DNA from: Pseudomonadota bacterium
GTDB lineage: Bacteria; Pseudomonadota; Gammaproteobacteria; Burkholderiales; JAJZQI01
NCBI GenBank assembly: GCA_021851875.1
Contig: JAJZQI010000021.1
Location: forward strand, 1 to 36,648
Length of the DNA stretch: 36,648 nucleotides
Direction: 5' to 3'
In this document: in pieces, positions 1 to 9,050 of the stretch
How positions within the stretch are numbered: position 1 is the first letter of the stretch
How the letters are laid out: each line of letters starts with the position of its first letter
Notes under the pieces: generated by a model
The model's input: only the letters and a program-made list of their open reading frames with translations
What the model was told of the DNA's origin: nothing
Database searches by the model: none
Program-made: the position numbers and the translations under genes

Positions 1-1
1 C

Positions 2-310
2 CGATCTTACAAAATGCTCAAGGACGCCGAAGCCGACATCATGCTGTCCGGCGGCCGCTCCCAGTTCATTGCCTTGAAGGCCAAGGTGCCCTGGCTGGAC
101 ATCAACCAGGAACGTCACCATGCCTATGCCGGTTATGTGGGCATGATCAAGCTGGTGCAGGAAATCGAGAAATCGATCAACAACCCGGTGTGGGATGCGG
201 TGCGCGCCCCGGCACCGTGGGATATCCCGGAACAGACCGCCGCTACGCTGGATGAGAGCGAACCGGTGGTGGGTGCAGTGTCCACCCCGTCAATGAGTGC
301 AGCCGCTTAA
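2..310 (+). CDS. nifE: NifE C-terminal fragment (FeMo-co scaffold alpha subunit), 5' truncated by window edge
   Basis: The reading frame is open from the window edge, so only the last ~102 residues are visible. The run ADIMLSGGRSQFIALK followed by PWLDINQERHHAYAGYVG is the typical C-terminal part of NifE, the subunit that with NifN forms the NifE2N2 scaffold on which the NifB-co precursor matures into FeMo-co. The tail after about residue 70 is alanine/proline-rich and poorly conserved in the family. nifN follows after 11 nt with its own ribosome site, as in the usual nifEN pair. The first ATG in the window (base 14) is internal, not a start. Assignment rests on motif recognition and on the nifN neighbour. 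Confidence 0.9.
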   Translation, partial: RSYKMLKDAEADIMLSGGRSQFIALKAKVPWLDINQERHHAYAGYVGMIKLVQEIEKSINNPVWDAVRAPAPWDIPEQTAATLDESEPVVGAVSTPSMSAAA

Positions 311-321
311 GGGAGAACGAC

Positions 322-1695
322 ATGGCCAAGGTCAGTACAGTCAAGAAATCCTGTGCCGTCAATCCGCTGAAAATGAGTCAGCCGATCGGCGCAGCGCTGG
401 CCTTCATGGGCATCAACAACAGCATGCCCACGCTGCATGGTTCGCAAGGGTGTACCGCGTTCGGTCTGGTGCTGTTTGTACGGCATTTCAAGGAAGCGAT
501 TCCGATGCAGACCACCGCCATGAACGAAGCCACCACCATCATGGGCGGGCTGGACAACGTCGAGCAGGCCATCCTGAATATCTACAAGCGCGCCAAACCC
601 GCTTTTATCGGCATCGCTTCAACCGGTCTGACGGAAACCAAGGGTGATGACGTGGACGGGTATATCTCCCTGATCCGCAAGAAGCATCCTGAGCTGGATG
701 AGCTGGCGATTGTGTACGTTTCCACCCCCGATTACATCGGCGCCTTCCAGGACGGCTGGACCAAGGCGGTGGAAAAGCTGGTGAAGGAAATGGTGGGTCC
801 GTCTGAGACTGTGCCGGGGCAGATCAATATCCTGGCCGGCAGCCATCTGACTCCGGGCGATATTGAAGAACTGCGCGACACCATCGAAGCGTTTGGTCTT
901 AACCCGATCATTCTGCCGGACCTGTCCGGTTCGATGGACGGCCATATTCCCGACAACTTCAGCCCGACCACGCTGGGCGGCACGACGGTGGAACAGATCC
1001 GCTCCATGGGCGGTTCCACCTACACCATCGCTATTGGCGAACAGATGCGTCCGGCTGCCATAGCGCTGAAGGAAAAAGCCGGGGTGGAATTCGAGGTGAT
1101 CGAAAGCCTTACCGGTGTGGATGGCTGCGACCGGTTCATCGCTGCGCTGTCGCGGCTGGCACAGCGCCCGGCGCCGGCGAAATACCGCCGTCAACGCAGC
1201 CAGCTGATGGACGCCATGCTCGATGCGCATTTCCACTTCGGCGGCAAGAAAATCTCCATCGGCGCCGAGCCTGACCTGCTGTACGGCATGAGCAAACTGT
1301 TCCACAGCCTGGGTGCGGAAATCAGCGTGGCCATGACCACGACACACTCGCCCATGCTGGAAAAAGTACCCACGGAAGAAGTGCTGATTGGCGACCTGGA
1401 AGACATGGAAGACCGCTCGGCCGATTGCGACCTGCTGGTAACGCATTCGCACGGCCGCCAGATGGCCGAGCGGCTGGATATTCCCTTCCTGCGCATGGGT
1501 ATCCCGATGTTCGACCGCTTGGGCGCGGCACACCAGGTGACCGTGGGTTATCGCGGTACGCGCGATCTGGTGTTCCAGGTGGCGAATATTTTCATGTCGC
1601 AGATACATGAACCGACACCGACCGACTGGACCGAACCCGCTGCAGCAGCCTCGCACGGCTCGTGCGGTAGCTGCGGCTCGTCGGCAACGCATTGA
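322..1695 (+). CDS. nifN: NifN, FeMo-co scaffold beta subunit
   Basis: 457 residues, the usual NifN length. The N-terminus carries SCAVNPLKMSQPIGAALAFM and the HGSQGCTAFG segment, which holds a conserved P-cluster-like FeS-ligand cysteine; IPMQTTAMNEATTIMGG and the C-terminal domain follow as expected for the nitrogenase component 1 superfamily. Start ATG has GGGAG ten bases upstream. NifN pairs with NifE to make the heterotetramer that converts NifB-co into FeMo-co in the cytoplasm. nifX begins 25 nt downstream. The extreme C-terminus ends in a Ser/Gly/Cys tail (SHGSCGSCGSSATH) beyond the conserved fold, which could be disordered or hold a metal; that part is inference. Confidence 0.95.
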   Translation: MAKVSTVKKSCAVNPLKMSQPIGAALAFMGINNSMPTLHGSQGCTAFGLVLFVRHFKEAIPMQTTAMNEATTIMGGLDNVEQAILNIYKRAKPAFIGIASTGLTETKGDDVDGYISLIRKKHPELDELAIVYVSTPDYIGAFQDGWTKAVEKLVKEMVGPSETVPGQINILAGSHLTPGDIEELRDTIEAFGLNPIILPDLSGSMDGHIPDNFSPTTLGGTTVEQIRSMGGSTYTIAIGEQMRPAAIALKEKAGVEFEVIESLTGVDGCDRFIAALSRLAQRPAPAKYRRQRSQLMDAMLDAHFHFGGKKISIGAEPDLLYGMSKLFHSLGAEISVAMTTTHSPMLEKVPTEEVLIGDLEDMEDRSADCDLLVTHSHGRQMAERLDIPFLRMGIPMFDRLGAAHQVTVGYRGTRDLVFQVANIFMSQIHEPTPTDWTEPAAAASHGSCGSCGSSATH

Positions 1696-1720
1696 AACAG
1701 GTTTTTACAGGAGCACGATC

Positions 1721-2119
1721 ATGAAGGTTGCATTTGCTACGCAGGATTTGAAACGTGTCGATGCGCATTTCGGCTGGGCAAAGAATATCGCCATCTACGA
1801 ACTTTCGCCTGAATCCAGCGCGTTTGTCGAAGCCATCCAGTTCGACGGCGATCTGAAGGAAGACGGCGACGAAGACAAGCTGGCGCCGAAGCTGGAAGCC
1901 ATCAAGGACTGCGCCATTCTGTACGTGGCTGCTATCGGCGGCTCCGGCGCGGCCCGCGTGGTGGCGCAAAACATCCACCCGATCAAGGTGAACGAGCCGG
2001 AAGTGATCGACGAAATTCTGGTGAAACTGCAGGGCGTGCTCAAAGGCACCCCGCCGCCGTGGCTGCGCAAGGTGATGAACAAGGGCCAGGAACGTACTTA
2101 CGACTTTGACGAGGAATAA
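1721..2119 (+). CDS. nifX: NifX, FeMo-co precursor carrier
   Basis: 132 residues starting [21 protein letters not shown], the standard opening of NifX, which binds NifB-co and the VK-cluster intermediate and passes them to NifEN. I chose the ATG at 1721 because AGGAG precedes it and the longer in-frame alternative would lie inside nifN. The single Dinitrogenase iron-molybdenum cofactor-type domain spans about residues 3-100, and the C-terminal PPPWLRKVM is typical. A related domain recurs at the C-terminus of NifB in this window. The DUF269 gene begins 2 nt after the stop, indicating translational coupling. Confidence 0.93.
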   Translation: MKVAFATQDLKRVDAHFGWAKNIAIYELSPESSAFVEAIQFDGDLKEDGDEDKLAPKLEAIKDCAILYVAAIGGSGAARVVAQNIHPIKVNEPEVIDEILVKLQGVLKGTPPPWLRKVMNKGQERTYDFDEE

Positions 2120-2121
2120 TC

Positions 2122-2595
2122 ATGTCAGCAGAAGCAGCAGTAGCAGAAGCCGCATCCGTGATGGACTCCCTGTTCATCAAGGAACTGATCAAGCAATGGC
2201 GTGCGCAGGATACGCATGGCGCCTGGGAAGGTAAAAGCGATGAAAAATTGCTGGAACCGTACATCGTGACCAAAGAGATGCGCAAGGAAATGCCCATCAT
2301 CGGCGATCCCGATCCTGAAGTGCTGTGGCGCGTTGAACTGTTTTACAACGCAATCGGCCTGGCCATCGAGCGGTCCAAGGGCATCATGGTATCGCCCATG
2401 ATGAAAATGAGTCACGAAGGCTTTGGCCGTCAGGTTCTGCTGGCCGGCCGCCTGGTGGTGGTGAACAAGCAGCTGCGCGACGTTCACCGCTTTGGCTTCG
2501 AAACGATGCAAAAGCTTGCCGAGGAAGGCGAGAAAATGGTCGCGGCAGGGGTGGAAATGATCGAGAAATACCCCGATGCGGCCAACTACAGCTGA
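2122..2595 (+). CDS. NifX-associated nitrogen fixation protein (DUF269)
   Basis: 157 residues, the size and sequence type of the DUF269 family found directly after nifX in many diazotrophs. Recognisable stretches are [23 protein letters not shown], here read over residues ~18-40, and the later [20 protein letters not shown]. The protein is probably cytosolic and helical; no cysteine cluster is present. Its biochemical role is not established, but its constant position in nifENX operons points to FeMo-co assembly. It starts 2 nt after the nifX stop. Confidence 0.9.
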   Translation: MSAEAAVAEAASVMDSLFIKELIKQWRAQDTHGAWEGKSDEKLLEPYIVTKEMRKEMPIIGDPDPEVLWRVELFYNAIGLAIERSKGIMVSPMMKMSHEGFGRQVLLAGRLVVVNKQLRDVHRFGFETMQKLAEEGEKMVAAGVEMIEKYPDAANYS

Positions 2596-2600
2596 GTGTG

Positions 2601-2621
2601 ATGACTCAGACGGAGTGTCAT
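2601..2621 (+). other. Small intergenic inverted repeat before the DUF683 gene
   Basis: ATGACTC and GAGTGTCAT can pair with a 2-nt bulge across a 5-nt gap, 30 bases upstream of the next start codon. There is no T-run directly after it, so a rho-independent terminator is unlikely; it might tune relative expression in the operon. Weak. Confidence 0.3.
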
Positions 2622-2651
2622 TGATGCGGTAATTTTTTGGAGGGCTCAATC

Positions 2652-2969
2652 ATGGCTGCAGTACTGGAATTTGAAATGGCGAATGAAGTCGACGTACCCC
2701 ACTGGGTATCGATTGCCGAAGAAGAGGCGCTTGAGCGAGTTCTCCACCCCGCGGCGAAAGGAAGCCCGAGCATGGAAGATGTAGATGCGCTGAAAGCGCA
2801 GGTCAAGAAACTCAACGCACGTGCAATGGAAGTACGCATGGCCTTGCATGATTTGTCGGAAGAACTGCCGGCCGGCCTCGAGCGCGTGATGGACGTGGCG
2901 CAACAGACCGTGGATGCGTTCCAGGCGCTGGATGCGGCGCGCAAGCAGCTCAATGCTGCCGCCAAGTGA
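2652..2969 (+). CDS. CCE_0567-like (DUF683) nif-associated helical protein
   Basis: 105 residues. The C-terminal ~65 residues (from EDVDALKAQVKKLNARAMEV to the end) match the DUF683/CCE_0567 pattern: an antiparallel helical hairpin with HDLSEELPAGLERVMDVAQ in the middle. The N-terminal ~40 residues (FEMANEVDVPHWVSIAEEEA) extend beyond the core family. ATG chosen because TTGGAGG lies 8-13 bases upstream; the in-frame TTG five codons earlier is part of that ribosome site. The family sits beside nifX/DUF269 and the FdxB ferredoxin gene; function is not settled, possibly metal or precursor handling. Confidence 0.85.
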   Translation: MAAVLEFEMANEVDVPHWVSIAEEEALERVLHPAAKGSPSMEDVDALKAQVKKLNARAMEVRMALHDLSEELPAGLERVMDVAQQTVDAFQALDAARKQLNAAAK

Positions 2970-2977
2970 GGTGAACG

Positions 2978-3292
2978 ATGAGCGACATCACCATCACATT
3001 GCCGAACGGGAAAGTCTGGACGCCCAAGTTCGTTGAGTCCATCAACGAGGAAAAATGTATCGGCTGCGGCAGGTGTTTCCGCGTATGCGGCCGCGAAGTG
3101 CTCGAACTGAAAGGTGTGACGGCTGACGGTGAATACGTCGAAATCGACCCGGACGACGATGACGACGACGGCGGCGAATACGAGAAGAAGGTCATGACTA
3201 TCGCCAACGACGCCAACTGCGTCGGCTGCGAGGCCTGCTCCAAGATCTGCCCCAAGCAGTGTTACACCCATGGCGCCATGCAGGGAGGCTAG
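2978..3292 (+). CDS. fdxB: Nif-specific 2[4Fe-4S] ferredoxin III (FdxB type)
   Basis: 104 residues with two cluster motifs: CIGCGRCFRVCGREV near residue 27 and CVGCEACSKICPKQ near residue 80. The first motif ends in Cys-Gly rather than the usual Cys-Pro, as in nif ferredoxin III. Between them is a strongly acidic run (six consecutive Asp). The N-terminal ITLPNGKVWTPKFV is typical for this family. It lies 8 nt after the DUF683 gene. The family is thought to deliver electrons for FeMo-co biosynthesis or nitrogenase; which of the two is not shown here. Confidence 0.92.
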   Translation: MSDITITLPNGKVWTPKFVESINEEKCIGCGRCFRVCGREVLELKGVTADGEYVEIDPDDDDDDGGEYEKKVMTIANDANCVGCEACSKICPKQCYTHGAMQGG

Positions 3293-3319
3293 GGCGTGAA
3301 ATGAGTGTTAACACGCCCT
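3291..3319 (+). other. Perfect 8-bp hairpin between fdxB and nifQ
   Basis: AGGGCGTG (3291-3298) pairs exactly with CACGCCCT (3312-3319) over a 13-nt loop, immediately after the fdxB stop. No U-tract follows, so it is more likely an RNA processing or stability element than a terminator. An ATG in frame with nifQ lies inside its loop (3301), which argues against that ATG as the nifQ start. Confidence 0.55.
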
Positions 3320-3354
3320 CAACCCTTGCGCGCGACAGCTTGAAGGAGATGACG

Positions 3355-4002
3355 ATGAACATTGTGCCCAACAAGGAATGGTTGCTTTCCTTTGCTGTGG
3401 ACCGGGAAGACGGCACAGCGGTTGCCTTCGCCTCGGTCATTGATTCGGCCGCCCGGCAGGCCATCCAGCCGCCCAATCTGAACATGGGCCTGAGCCTGGC
3501 CGCCTACAACACCTTGCTCGACCGTTATTTCCCCGGCGCCAGCCTGGCTCTGGAGCTGGCGCGCGAAAAACTCGACGCGCAATCGGACGAAGTCTGCTGC
3601 ACGGCCATTCGTACCGAAGAGTTCGCCGATCTGGTGGACTTGCTGCTGGAACATCGGGTGGACGACAAGGAACAGACCGAATGGGTGGCCTATGCCATTG
3701 CCAGCGGCTGCATGGGCGGCGACCACCTGTATCACGACATGGGCCTGCCCAATCGCGAACCGGTGTCGCGCCTGCTGAGCACTTATTTCCCGGCTTTGTT
3801 CGCCAAGAACGAAGGCGCCCGCATGAAGTGGAAGAAATTCCTCTACAAGCAGCTGTGCGATCGGGCGGAAGTGAAAGCGTGTGCTGCCCCGACCTGCCAG
3901 CAGTGCGATCACTATACCGCCTGTTTCGGGCCGGAAGATGAAACGGGGCTGGCCGTGCTGTCGCAAATTTCCGGGAGAGCACCCGTTGCGACGGATGCCT
4001 GA
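3355..4002 (+). CDS. nifQ: NifQ, molybdenum donor for FeMo-co
   Basis: 215 residues from the chosen ATG. The diagnostic NifQ motif Cys-x4-Cys-x2-Cys-x5-Cys is complete near the C-terminus (CAAPTCQQCDHYTAC). NifQ carries a Mo-Fe-S cluster and hands Mo to NifEN/NifH. Start chosen at 3355 because AAGGAG lies six bases upstream; in-frame ATGs at 3301 (in a hairpin loop) and 3349 (one base after the ribosome site) are less suitable. SGCMGGDHLYHDMGL in the middle is typical of the family. Together with the modABC genes downstream it forms a molybdenum supply route. Confidence 0.92.
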   Translation: MNIVPNKEWLLSFAVDREDGTAVAFASVIDSAARQAIQPPNLNMGLSLAAYNTLLDRYFPGASLALELAREKLDAQSDEVCCTAIRTEEFADLVDLLLEHRVDDKEQTEWVAYAIASGCMGGDHLYHDMGLPNREPVSRLLSTYFPALFAKNEGARMKWKKFLYKQLCDRAEVKACAAPTCQQCDHYTACFGPEDETGLAVLSQISGRAPVATDA

Positions 4003-4015
4003 TGCAGGGCGCAAG

Positions 4016-4486
4016 ATGATTTTTTCCCGTACCAGCCAGTATGCCATCCAGGCCCTTGTATTTCTGGCCACGCACGAGGACGACAATCCGGTGCTGGTGA
4101 AGGAAATAGCCCGCAAGCTGAATATTCCCGCCGCTTATCTGTCCAAGATACTCGGCGGCATGCGGCGCGCCGAGCTGTTGTACTCGGCCCGCGGCTGCAA
4201 GGGCGGCTTCGTGCTGGACAAGCGGGCGCGTCACACCAATCTGTTCGAGGTGCTGACGCTGTGCGAAGGCGAGCATCCGGTCATGGATTGCCTGCTGGGT
4301 TTCAAGGCCTGCAGCGACCAGCATGCCTGTCCGCTGCACAGCGAATGGCAGCCGGTAAAGGAAAAGGTGATCGCGTTTCTGCAGGAGCAGACGCTGGTCG
4401 ATCTGGCGGAAGATGTGCGCTCCGGCAAATACAATCTGGCGGACCTGCCGCACATGGTGTCGCGGGAATTGCGCCTGATGGGCTGA
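4016..4486 (+). CDS. Rrf2/IscR-family FeS-sensing transcriptional regulator
   Basis: 156 residues. The N-terminal winged helix (SRTSQYAIQALVFLA, then IPAAYLSKILGGMRRAELL) and the wing with RGCKGGF are typical Rrf2. Cys92, Cys99 and Cys105 (C-x6-C-x5-C) correspond to the cluster ligands of IscR/NsrR-type proteins; Cys83 is extra. Such proteins bind a [2Fe-2S] or [4Fe-4S] cluster and sense Fe-S, O2 or NO status. Which one this is cannot be decided from sequence. An alternative start at 3995 overlaps the end of nifQ. No iscR precedes the isc operon in this window, so this is a candidate controller of that operon or of nif genes; that link is inference. Confidence 0.85.
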   Translation: MIFSRTSQYAIQALVFLATHEDDNPVLVKEIARKLNIPAAYLSKILGGMRRAELLYSARGCKGGFVLDKRARHTNLFEVLTLCEGEHPVMDCLLGFKACSDQHACPLHSEWQPVKEKVIAFLQEQTLVDLAEDVRSGKYNLADLPHMVSRELRLMG

Positions 4487-4541
4487 GTGGCGTTTTTTCG
4501 GCTGTCGTTATGTGGATTATGGAATAGCGGGGGGGGTGAAG

Positions 4542-4913
4542 ATGAACAATCTGGCTGTGAATACCGAGTGCAAGCTGCCGGAGGAATACGTGCCGCTGGT
4601 CATCCAGCCGGTGAATCTGGCCCGTTTCGCCGAACCGTCCCTGGGCGCCGAACGGGAAATGGGTTACGACCCGCAGGGCGCCTGCTGCTACTACATGCAC
4701 CGCTATATGCTGACGCGCGTGCTGCTGGACGACGAAGAAGTGTTTTACGAGGAAGTCGTCTACTCCGAGTGGGTTTGCGCCTGGCGCCTGGACGACGGAC
4801 GCTGGCTGCGGTTTGAGCACTGCAGCGGTCCGGAAAATACCTGTCAGGACCGCCGCAGCGGCGGGCAGTATCGCGTAGGCAACAAGGCGGAACTATTGGC
4901 CGGTTATTTTTGA
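4542..4913 (+). CDS. Hypothetical protein between rrf2 gene and modE
   Basis: 123 residues, not recognised. The start follows a GGGGGGG tract and TGAAG. The sequence is acidic and aromatic: YDPQGACCYYMHRYMLTRV near residue 50, then VVYSEWVCAWRLDDGRWLRF near 80. It has five cysteines and no signal peptide or membrane segment. The WRLDDGRWLRFEHCS stretch suggests a small beta-rich fold. Position after nifQ and the Rrf2 gene and just before the ModE operator suggests a role in Mo or FeS metabolism, but this is only context. Confidence 0.7.
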   Translation: MNNLAVNTECKLPEEYVPLVIQPVNLARFAEPSLGAEREMGYDPQGACCYYMHRYMLTRVLLDDEEVFYEEVVYSEWVCAWRLDDGRWLRFEHCSGPENTCQDRRSGGQYRVGNKAELLAGYF

Positions 4914-4917
4914 AAAC

Positions 4918-4942
4918 CGTTATGTGGTTTTTGGTTATAACG
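4918..4942 (+). promoter_or_regulatory. ModE-type operator upstream of modE
   Basis: CGTTAT (4918-4923) and ATAACG (4937-4942) form a perfect inverted repeat with a 13-nt spacer. The E. coli ModE operator at modA has the same half-sites with a spacer of about 12. It lies about 40 bases before modE and just after the stop of the preceding gene, where a bound ModE dimer would block transcription of modEABC when molybdate is abundant. A TACAAT hexamer at 4945-4950 might be a -10 element. Confidence 0.7.
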
Positions 4943-4979
4943 GTTACAATGAAACAGGGATAGCAAGCAGGGGACAGGC

Positions 4980-6547
<1,568 letters not shown>

Positions 6548-6570
6548 CGACAACATACAACGGGCTCCGC

Positions 6571-7242
6571 ATGAGTGACGCAGACTGGAGCGCGGTCTAT
6601 CTGACGCTGAAGCTGGCCACCCTGACCACCGTGTTGCTGCTTCTGCTCGGCACCCCCATTGCCTGGTGGCTGGCACGCACGCGCTCACGCCTGAAAGGCG
6701 TGGTCGGGGCAGTGGTGGCCATGCCGCTGGTGCTGCCGCCGAGTGTCATCGGCTTCTATCTGCTGGTGCTGATGGGGCCAAACGGTCCGGTTGGTCAGCT
6801 GACACAATCGCTCGGCCTGGGTGTGCTGCCGTTTACCTTTACCGGCCTGGTGGTCGCCTCCCTGCTGTATTCGCTGCCATTCGTCGTCCAGCCGGTGCAA
6901 AACGCCTTCGAGGCAATCGGCGAGCGGCCGCTTGAAGTGGCCGCTACCTTGCGTGCCAGCACGCTGGATGCGTTTTTCAGCGTGATCCTGCCGCTGGCCA
7001 AACCGGGCTATCTCACCGCAGCGGTACTGGGTTTTGCCCACACGGTGGGCGAATTCGGCGTGGTGCTGATGATCGGCGGCAACATACCGGGGGCGACCCG
7101 GGTGGTGTCGGTGCAGATCTACGACCATGTGGAAGCGCTTGAATACGCCGAAGCCCACTGGCTGTCCGCCGGCATGCTGGTGTTCTCCTTCCTGGTGTTG
7201 CTGAGCATGAACACGCTGACCAACAGGAGAAAAACAGCATGA
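6571..7242 (+). CDS. modB: ModB, molybdate ABC transporter permease
   Basis: 223 residues, a five-to-six-helix inner-membrane permease. It opens with [20 protein letters not shown], the typical ModB N-terminus, and carries the cytoplasmic EAA loop near [20 protein letters not shown], ending with [20 protein letters not shown]. The stop overlaps the modC start as ATGA, so translation is coupled. Works with ModA and ModC to import molybdate for FeMo-co. Confidence 0.95.
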   Translation: MSDADWSAVYLTLKLATLTTVLLLLLGTPIAWWLARTRSRLKGVVGAVVAMPLVLPPSVIGFYLLVLMGPNGPVGQLTQSLGLGVLPFTFTGLVVASLLYSLPFVVQPVQNAFEAIGERPLEVAATLRASTLDAFFSVILPLAKPGYLTAAVLGFAHTVGEFGVVLMIGGNIPGATRVVSVQIYDHVEALEYAEAHWLSAGMLVFSFLVLLSMNTLTNRRKTA

Positions 7243-8315
7243 GCGAGCGCACGCTGACAGCCCGCTTCAAGCTGTCCCGGCCGGAGTTTGGCCTGGATGT
7301 CGATCTGGTGCTGCCCGGTCAGGGGGTGACGGCCCTGTTCGGTCATTCCGGTTCGGGCAAGACCACATTGCTGCGTTGTATTGCCGGGTTGGAGCGGGCC
7401 GAAGGCGTGCTGCAGCTGGGCGACGCCGTCTGGCAGGATGAGCGGACGTTCGTGCCGGTGCATAAGCGGCCGCTGGCCTATGTGTTTCAGGAAGCCAGTC
7501 TGTTTGATCACCTGAGTGTGCGGCAGAACCTGCAATACGGCCAGAAACGCGTGGCGCAGCAGGAGCGCAAGGTCAGCCTGGAGCAGGCGATCGAGCTGCT
7601 GGGTATCGGCCATCTGCTCGAGCGTATGCCGGCCCGCTTGTCCGGCGGGGAAAAGCAGCGTGTGTCGATTGCCCGGGCACTGGCTGTCAGCCCGCAACTG
7701 CTGCTGATGGACGAGCCGCTGTCGGCGCTGGATTTCGCCCGCAAACAGGAAATCCTGCCTTACCTGGAGCGGCTGCACGACGAGCTGGATATTCCGCTGA
7801 TTTATGTCAGCCACGCGCCCGATGAGGTCGCCCGGCTGGCCGATCACCTGGTGGCCATGGAGGATGGCCGGGTAACGGCGCAGGGGCCGATCCAGGACGT
7901 GCTGGCGCAACTGGATTCACCCATCCGGCTGGGCGACGATGCGGGAGTGGTGCTGGATGCCACCGTGGCCGAGCGCGACAGTCAGTGGCACCTGGCGCGC
8001 GCCGACTTCCCCGGCGGGCAGGTGTGGGTGCGCGACGGCGGGCAGGTCATCGGTCAACGTGTGCGCTTGCGTATCCTGGCGCGCGATGTGAGCGTGACGC
8101 TGGAGCCGCAGACGGGCAGCAGCATCATCAATGCCATTCCGGCCCGCATTGTCGAGCTGGTGGCAGACAACCACCCGGCATTGGCGCTGGTGCGCCTGCA
8201 GGCCGGCAGCATACCCATTCTTGCGCGCCTGACCAAACGCTCGGCCGCCGCACTGCACCTGCACCCCGGTCAGGCCGTCTGGGCGCAGGTCAAGGCGGTC
8301 GCGCTGGTGGGCTAA
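7239..8315 (+). CDS. modC: ModC, molybdate ABC transporter ATPase
   Basis: 358 residues. Walker [11 protein letters not shown]-loop around [13 protein letters not shown], signature [15 protein letters not shown], Walker [13 protein letters not shown] and switch His in YVSHAPDEV are all intact. The C-terminal ~100 residues form the regulatory mop/TOBE domain (from about [20 protein letters not shown]), as expected for ModC. It overlaps modB by 4 nt and converges with the next minus-strand gene 17 nt after its stop. Confidence 0.95.
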   Translation: MSERTLTARFKLSRPEFGLDVDLVLPGQGVTALFGHSGSGKTTLLRCIAGLERAEGVLQLGDAVWQDERTFVPVHKRPLAYVFQEASLFDHLSVRQNLQYGQKRVAQQERKVSLEQAIELLGIGHLLERMPARLSGGEKQRVSIARALAVSPQLLLMDEPLSALDFARKQEILPYLERLHDELDIPLIYVSHAPDEVARLADHLVAMEDGRVTAQGPIQDVLAQLDSPIRLGDDAGVVLDATVAERDSQWHLARADFPGGQVWVRDGGQVIGQRVRLRILARDVSVTLEPQTGSSIINAIPARIVELVADNHPALALVRLQAGSIPILARLTKRSAAALHLHPGQAVWAQVKAVALVG

Positions 8316-8332
8316 ACCCTGCCAGCCAGGCC

Positions 8333-8638
8333 TTATTCGGCCAGCGCCAGCCGGATATCCACGTCGCGGCTGAGCCAGCCGCGCGTCACTTCACGAAAAG
8401 CCACTTCCTCGGCCTTTTCCCATATCAGATAGAGCATTGCCTCCTCGCGGGACAGCAGCTCGTCTTTCAGCAGCTTTTCCATTGCCTTGGCACAGGCGGC
8501 AGGGTCGGCCTTGTTTTCGACAAACACTTCCGCCGCCAGACGGAAGGCGGTGTCGAGGTCGCCCGGCGATGGCAGGTGGGCGTGAACGCCGACCAGGCGA
8601 AATTGTTCGGCCGGGGCACAAAGTTGCGTCGCAGTCAC
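8333..8638 (-). CDS. Unknown 101-residue protein behind a probable sigma54/NifA promoter
   Basis: Not recognised as a named family. I place the start at the GTG at 8638, which has AAAGGA seven bases upstream; an in-frame ATG 15 codons earlier lacks a ribosome site and would begin upstream of the predicted transcript start. The protein is mostly helical: CAPAEQFRLVGVHAHLPSPG, then DTAFRLAAEVFVENKADPAA, then EKAEEVAFREVTRGWLSRD. It has no signal, membrane segment or metal motif. Upstream lie a sigma54-like promoter (8679-8694), an IHF-like site (8734-8746) and a TGT-N10-ACA NifA site (8825-8840), so expression with nif genes is likely. Confidence 0.75.
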   Translation of the reverse strand: MTATQLCAPAEQFRLVGVHAHLPSPGDLDTAFRLAAEVFVENKADPAACAKAMEKLLKDELLSREEAMLYLIWEKAEEVAFREVTRGWLSRDVDIRLALAE

Positions 8639-8678
8639 GATCGTTCCTTTCGAGATGTTGAATCCGCCAACAGCTACG

Positions 8679-8694
8679 AGCAAATTTCGTGCAA
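8679..8694 (-). promoter_or_regulatory. Sigma54 (-24/-12) promoter, near consensus, for the minus-strand unknown gene
   Basis: On the minus strand the bases read TTGCACG-AAAT-TTGCT against consensus TGGCACG-N4-TTGCW. The only departure is T for the first G of the -24 GG. Predicted transcript start is near 8667, about 29 nt before the GTG. Confidence 0.55.
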
Positions 8695-8733
8695 GGCGTT
8701 ATGCGACAACGGGCGGAATGCGATGTCTGATTG

Positions 8734-8746
8734 TAGTTGATTGATA
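8734..8746 (-). promoter_or_regulatory. IHF-like site
   Basis: TAGTTGATTGATA on the plus strand fits YAANNNNTTGATW with one mismatch. It lies between the sigma54 promoter and the NifA site, where IHF would bend the DNA. Confidence 0.4.
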
Positions 8747-8824
8747 TTTAAGGAGAGTTTTTGTCTGTTCGGCTGGAATGGTTTCTGCTTTATAAAAGGT
8801 ATAGCCGTATTGGCCTGTCTTGTT

Positions 8825-8840
8825 TGTCACAAAAACGACA
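8825..8840. promoter_or_regulatory. NifA upstream activator sequence TGT-N10-ACA
   Basis: Exact TGT-N10-ACA with the spacer CACAAAAACG. About 165 bp upstream of the predicted start of the minus-strand unknown gene, and 38 bp before the plus-strand 55-aa gene. It is intergenic; by chance such a motif occurs about once in 4 kb. Confidence 0.6.
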
Positions 8841-8877
8841 AGGCGGGGGCAATCATGAACGCATTCAGGAGATACCC

Positions 8878-9045
8878 ATGAAAGTGGCCGAATTGCTCAG
8901 TGTACTGGAACGTTTTCCGACTGAAGCCGTCGTGTTGTTTGCCGCCGACGGCGGGATTTCGCGGGTTGGCAGCGTTTCCATTGAATTCAATCATGACGGC
9001 ATGCCGGACGAGGTGATCCTGCTGCCGTCGGATGATATCGATTAG
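8878..9045 (+). CDS. Small (55-residue) conserved-looking protein upstream of the Rieske gene
   Basis: The ATG is preceded by AGGAGA five bases upstream. The sequence (MKVAELLSVLERFPTEAVVL, then GISRVGSVSIEFNHDGMPDE) looks like a small alpha/beta protein with an amphipathic first helix. Family not recognised. It ends 5 nt before the Rieske ferredoxin gene, so the three genes to 9783 are probably co-transcribed. An alternative TTG at 8761 also has a strong AAGGAG but would add 39 residues of poor composition and run over the NifA-type site. Confidence 0.6.
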   Translation: MKVAELLSVLERFPTEAVVLFAADGGISRVGSVSIEFNHDGMPDEVILLPSDDID

Positions 9046-9050
9046 GACCC

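Noticed and set aside
3301-3354. Earlier nifQ start at 3301
   Set aside because: This ATG lies in the loop of a perfect hairpin with no ribosome site, while AAGGAG fits the start at 3355.
8774-8789. Plus-strand sigma54-like promoter TGGAATG-GTTT-CTGCT before the 55-residue gene
   Set aside because: GG and GC are correctly spaced but three other defined positions mismatch, and the NifA site would lie downstream of it.
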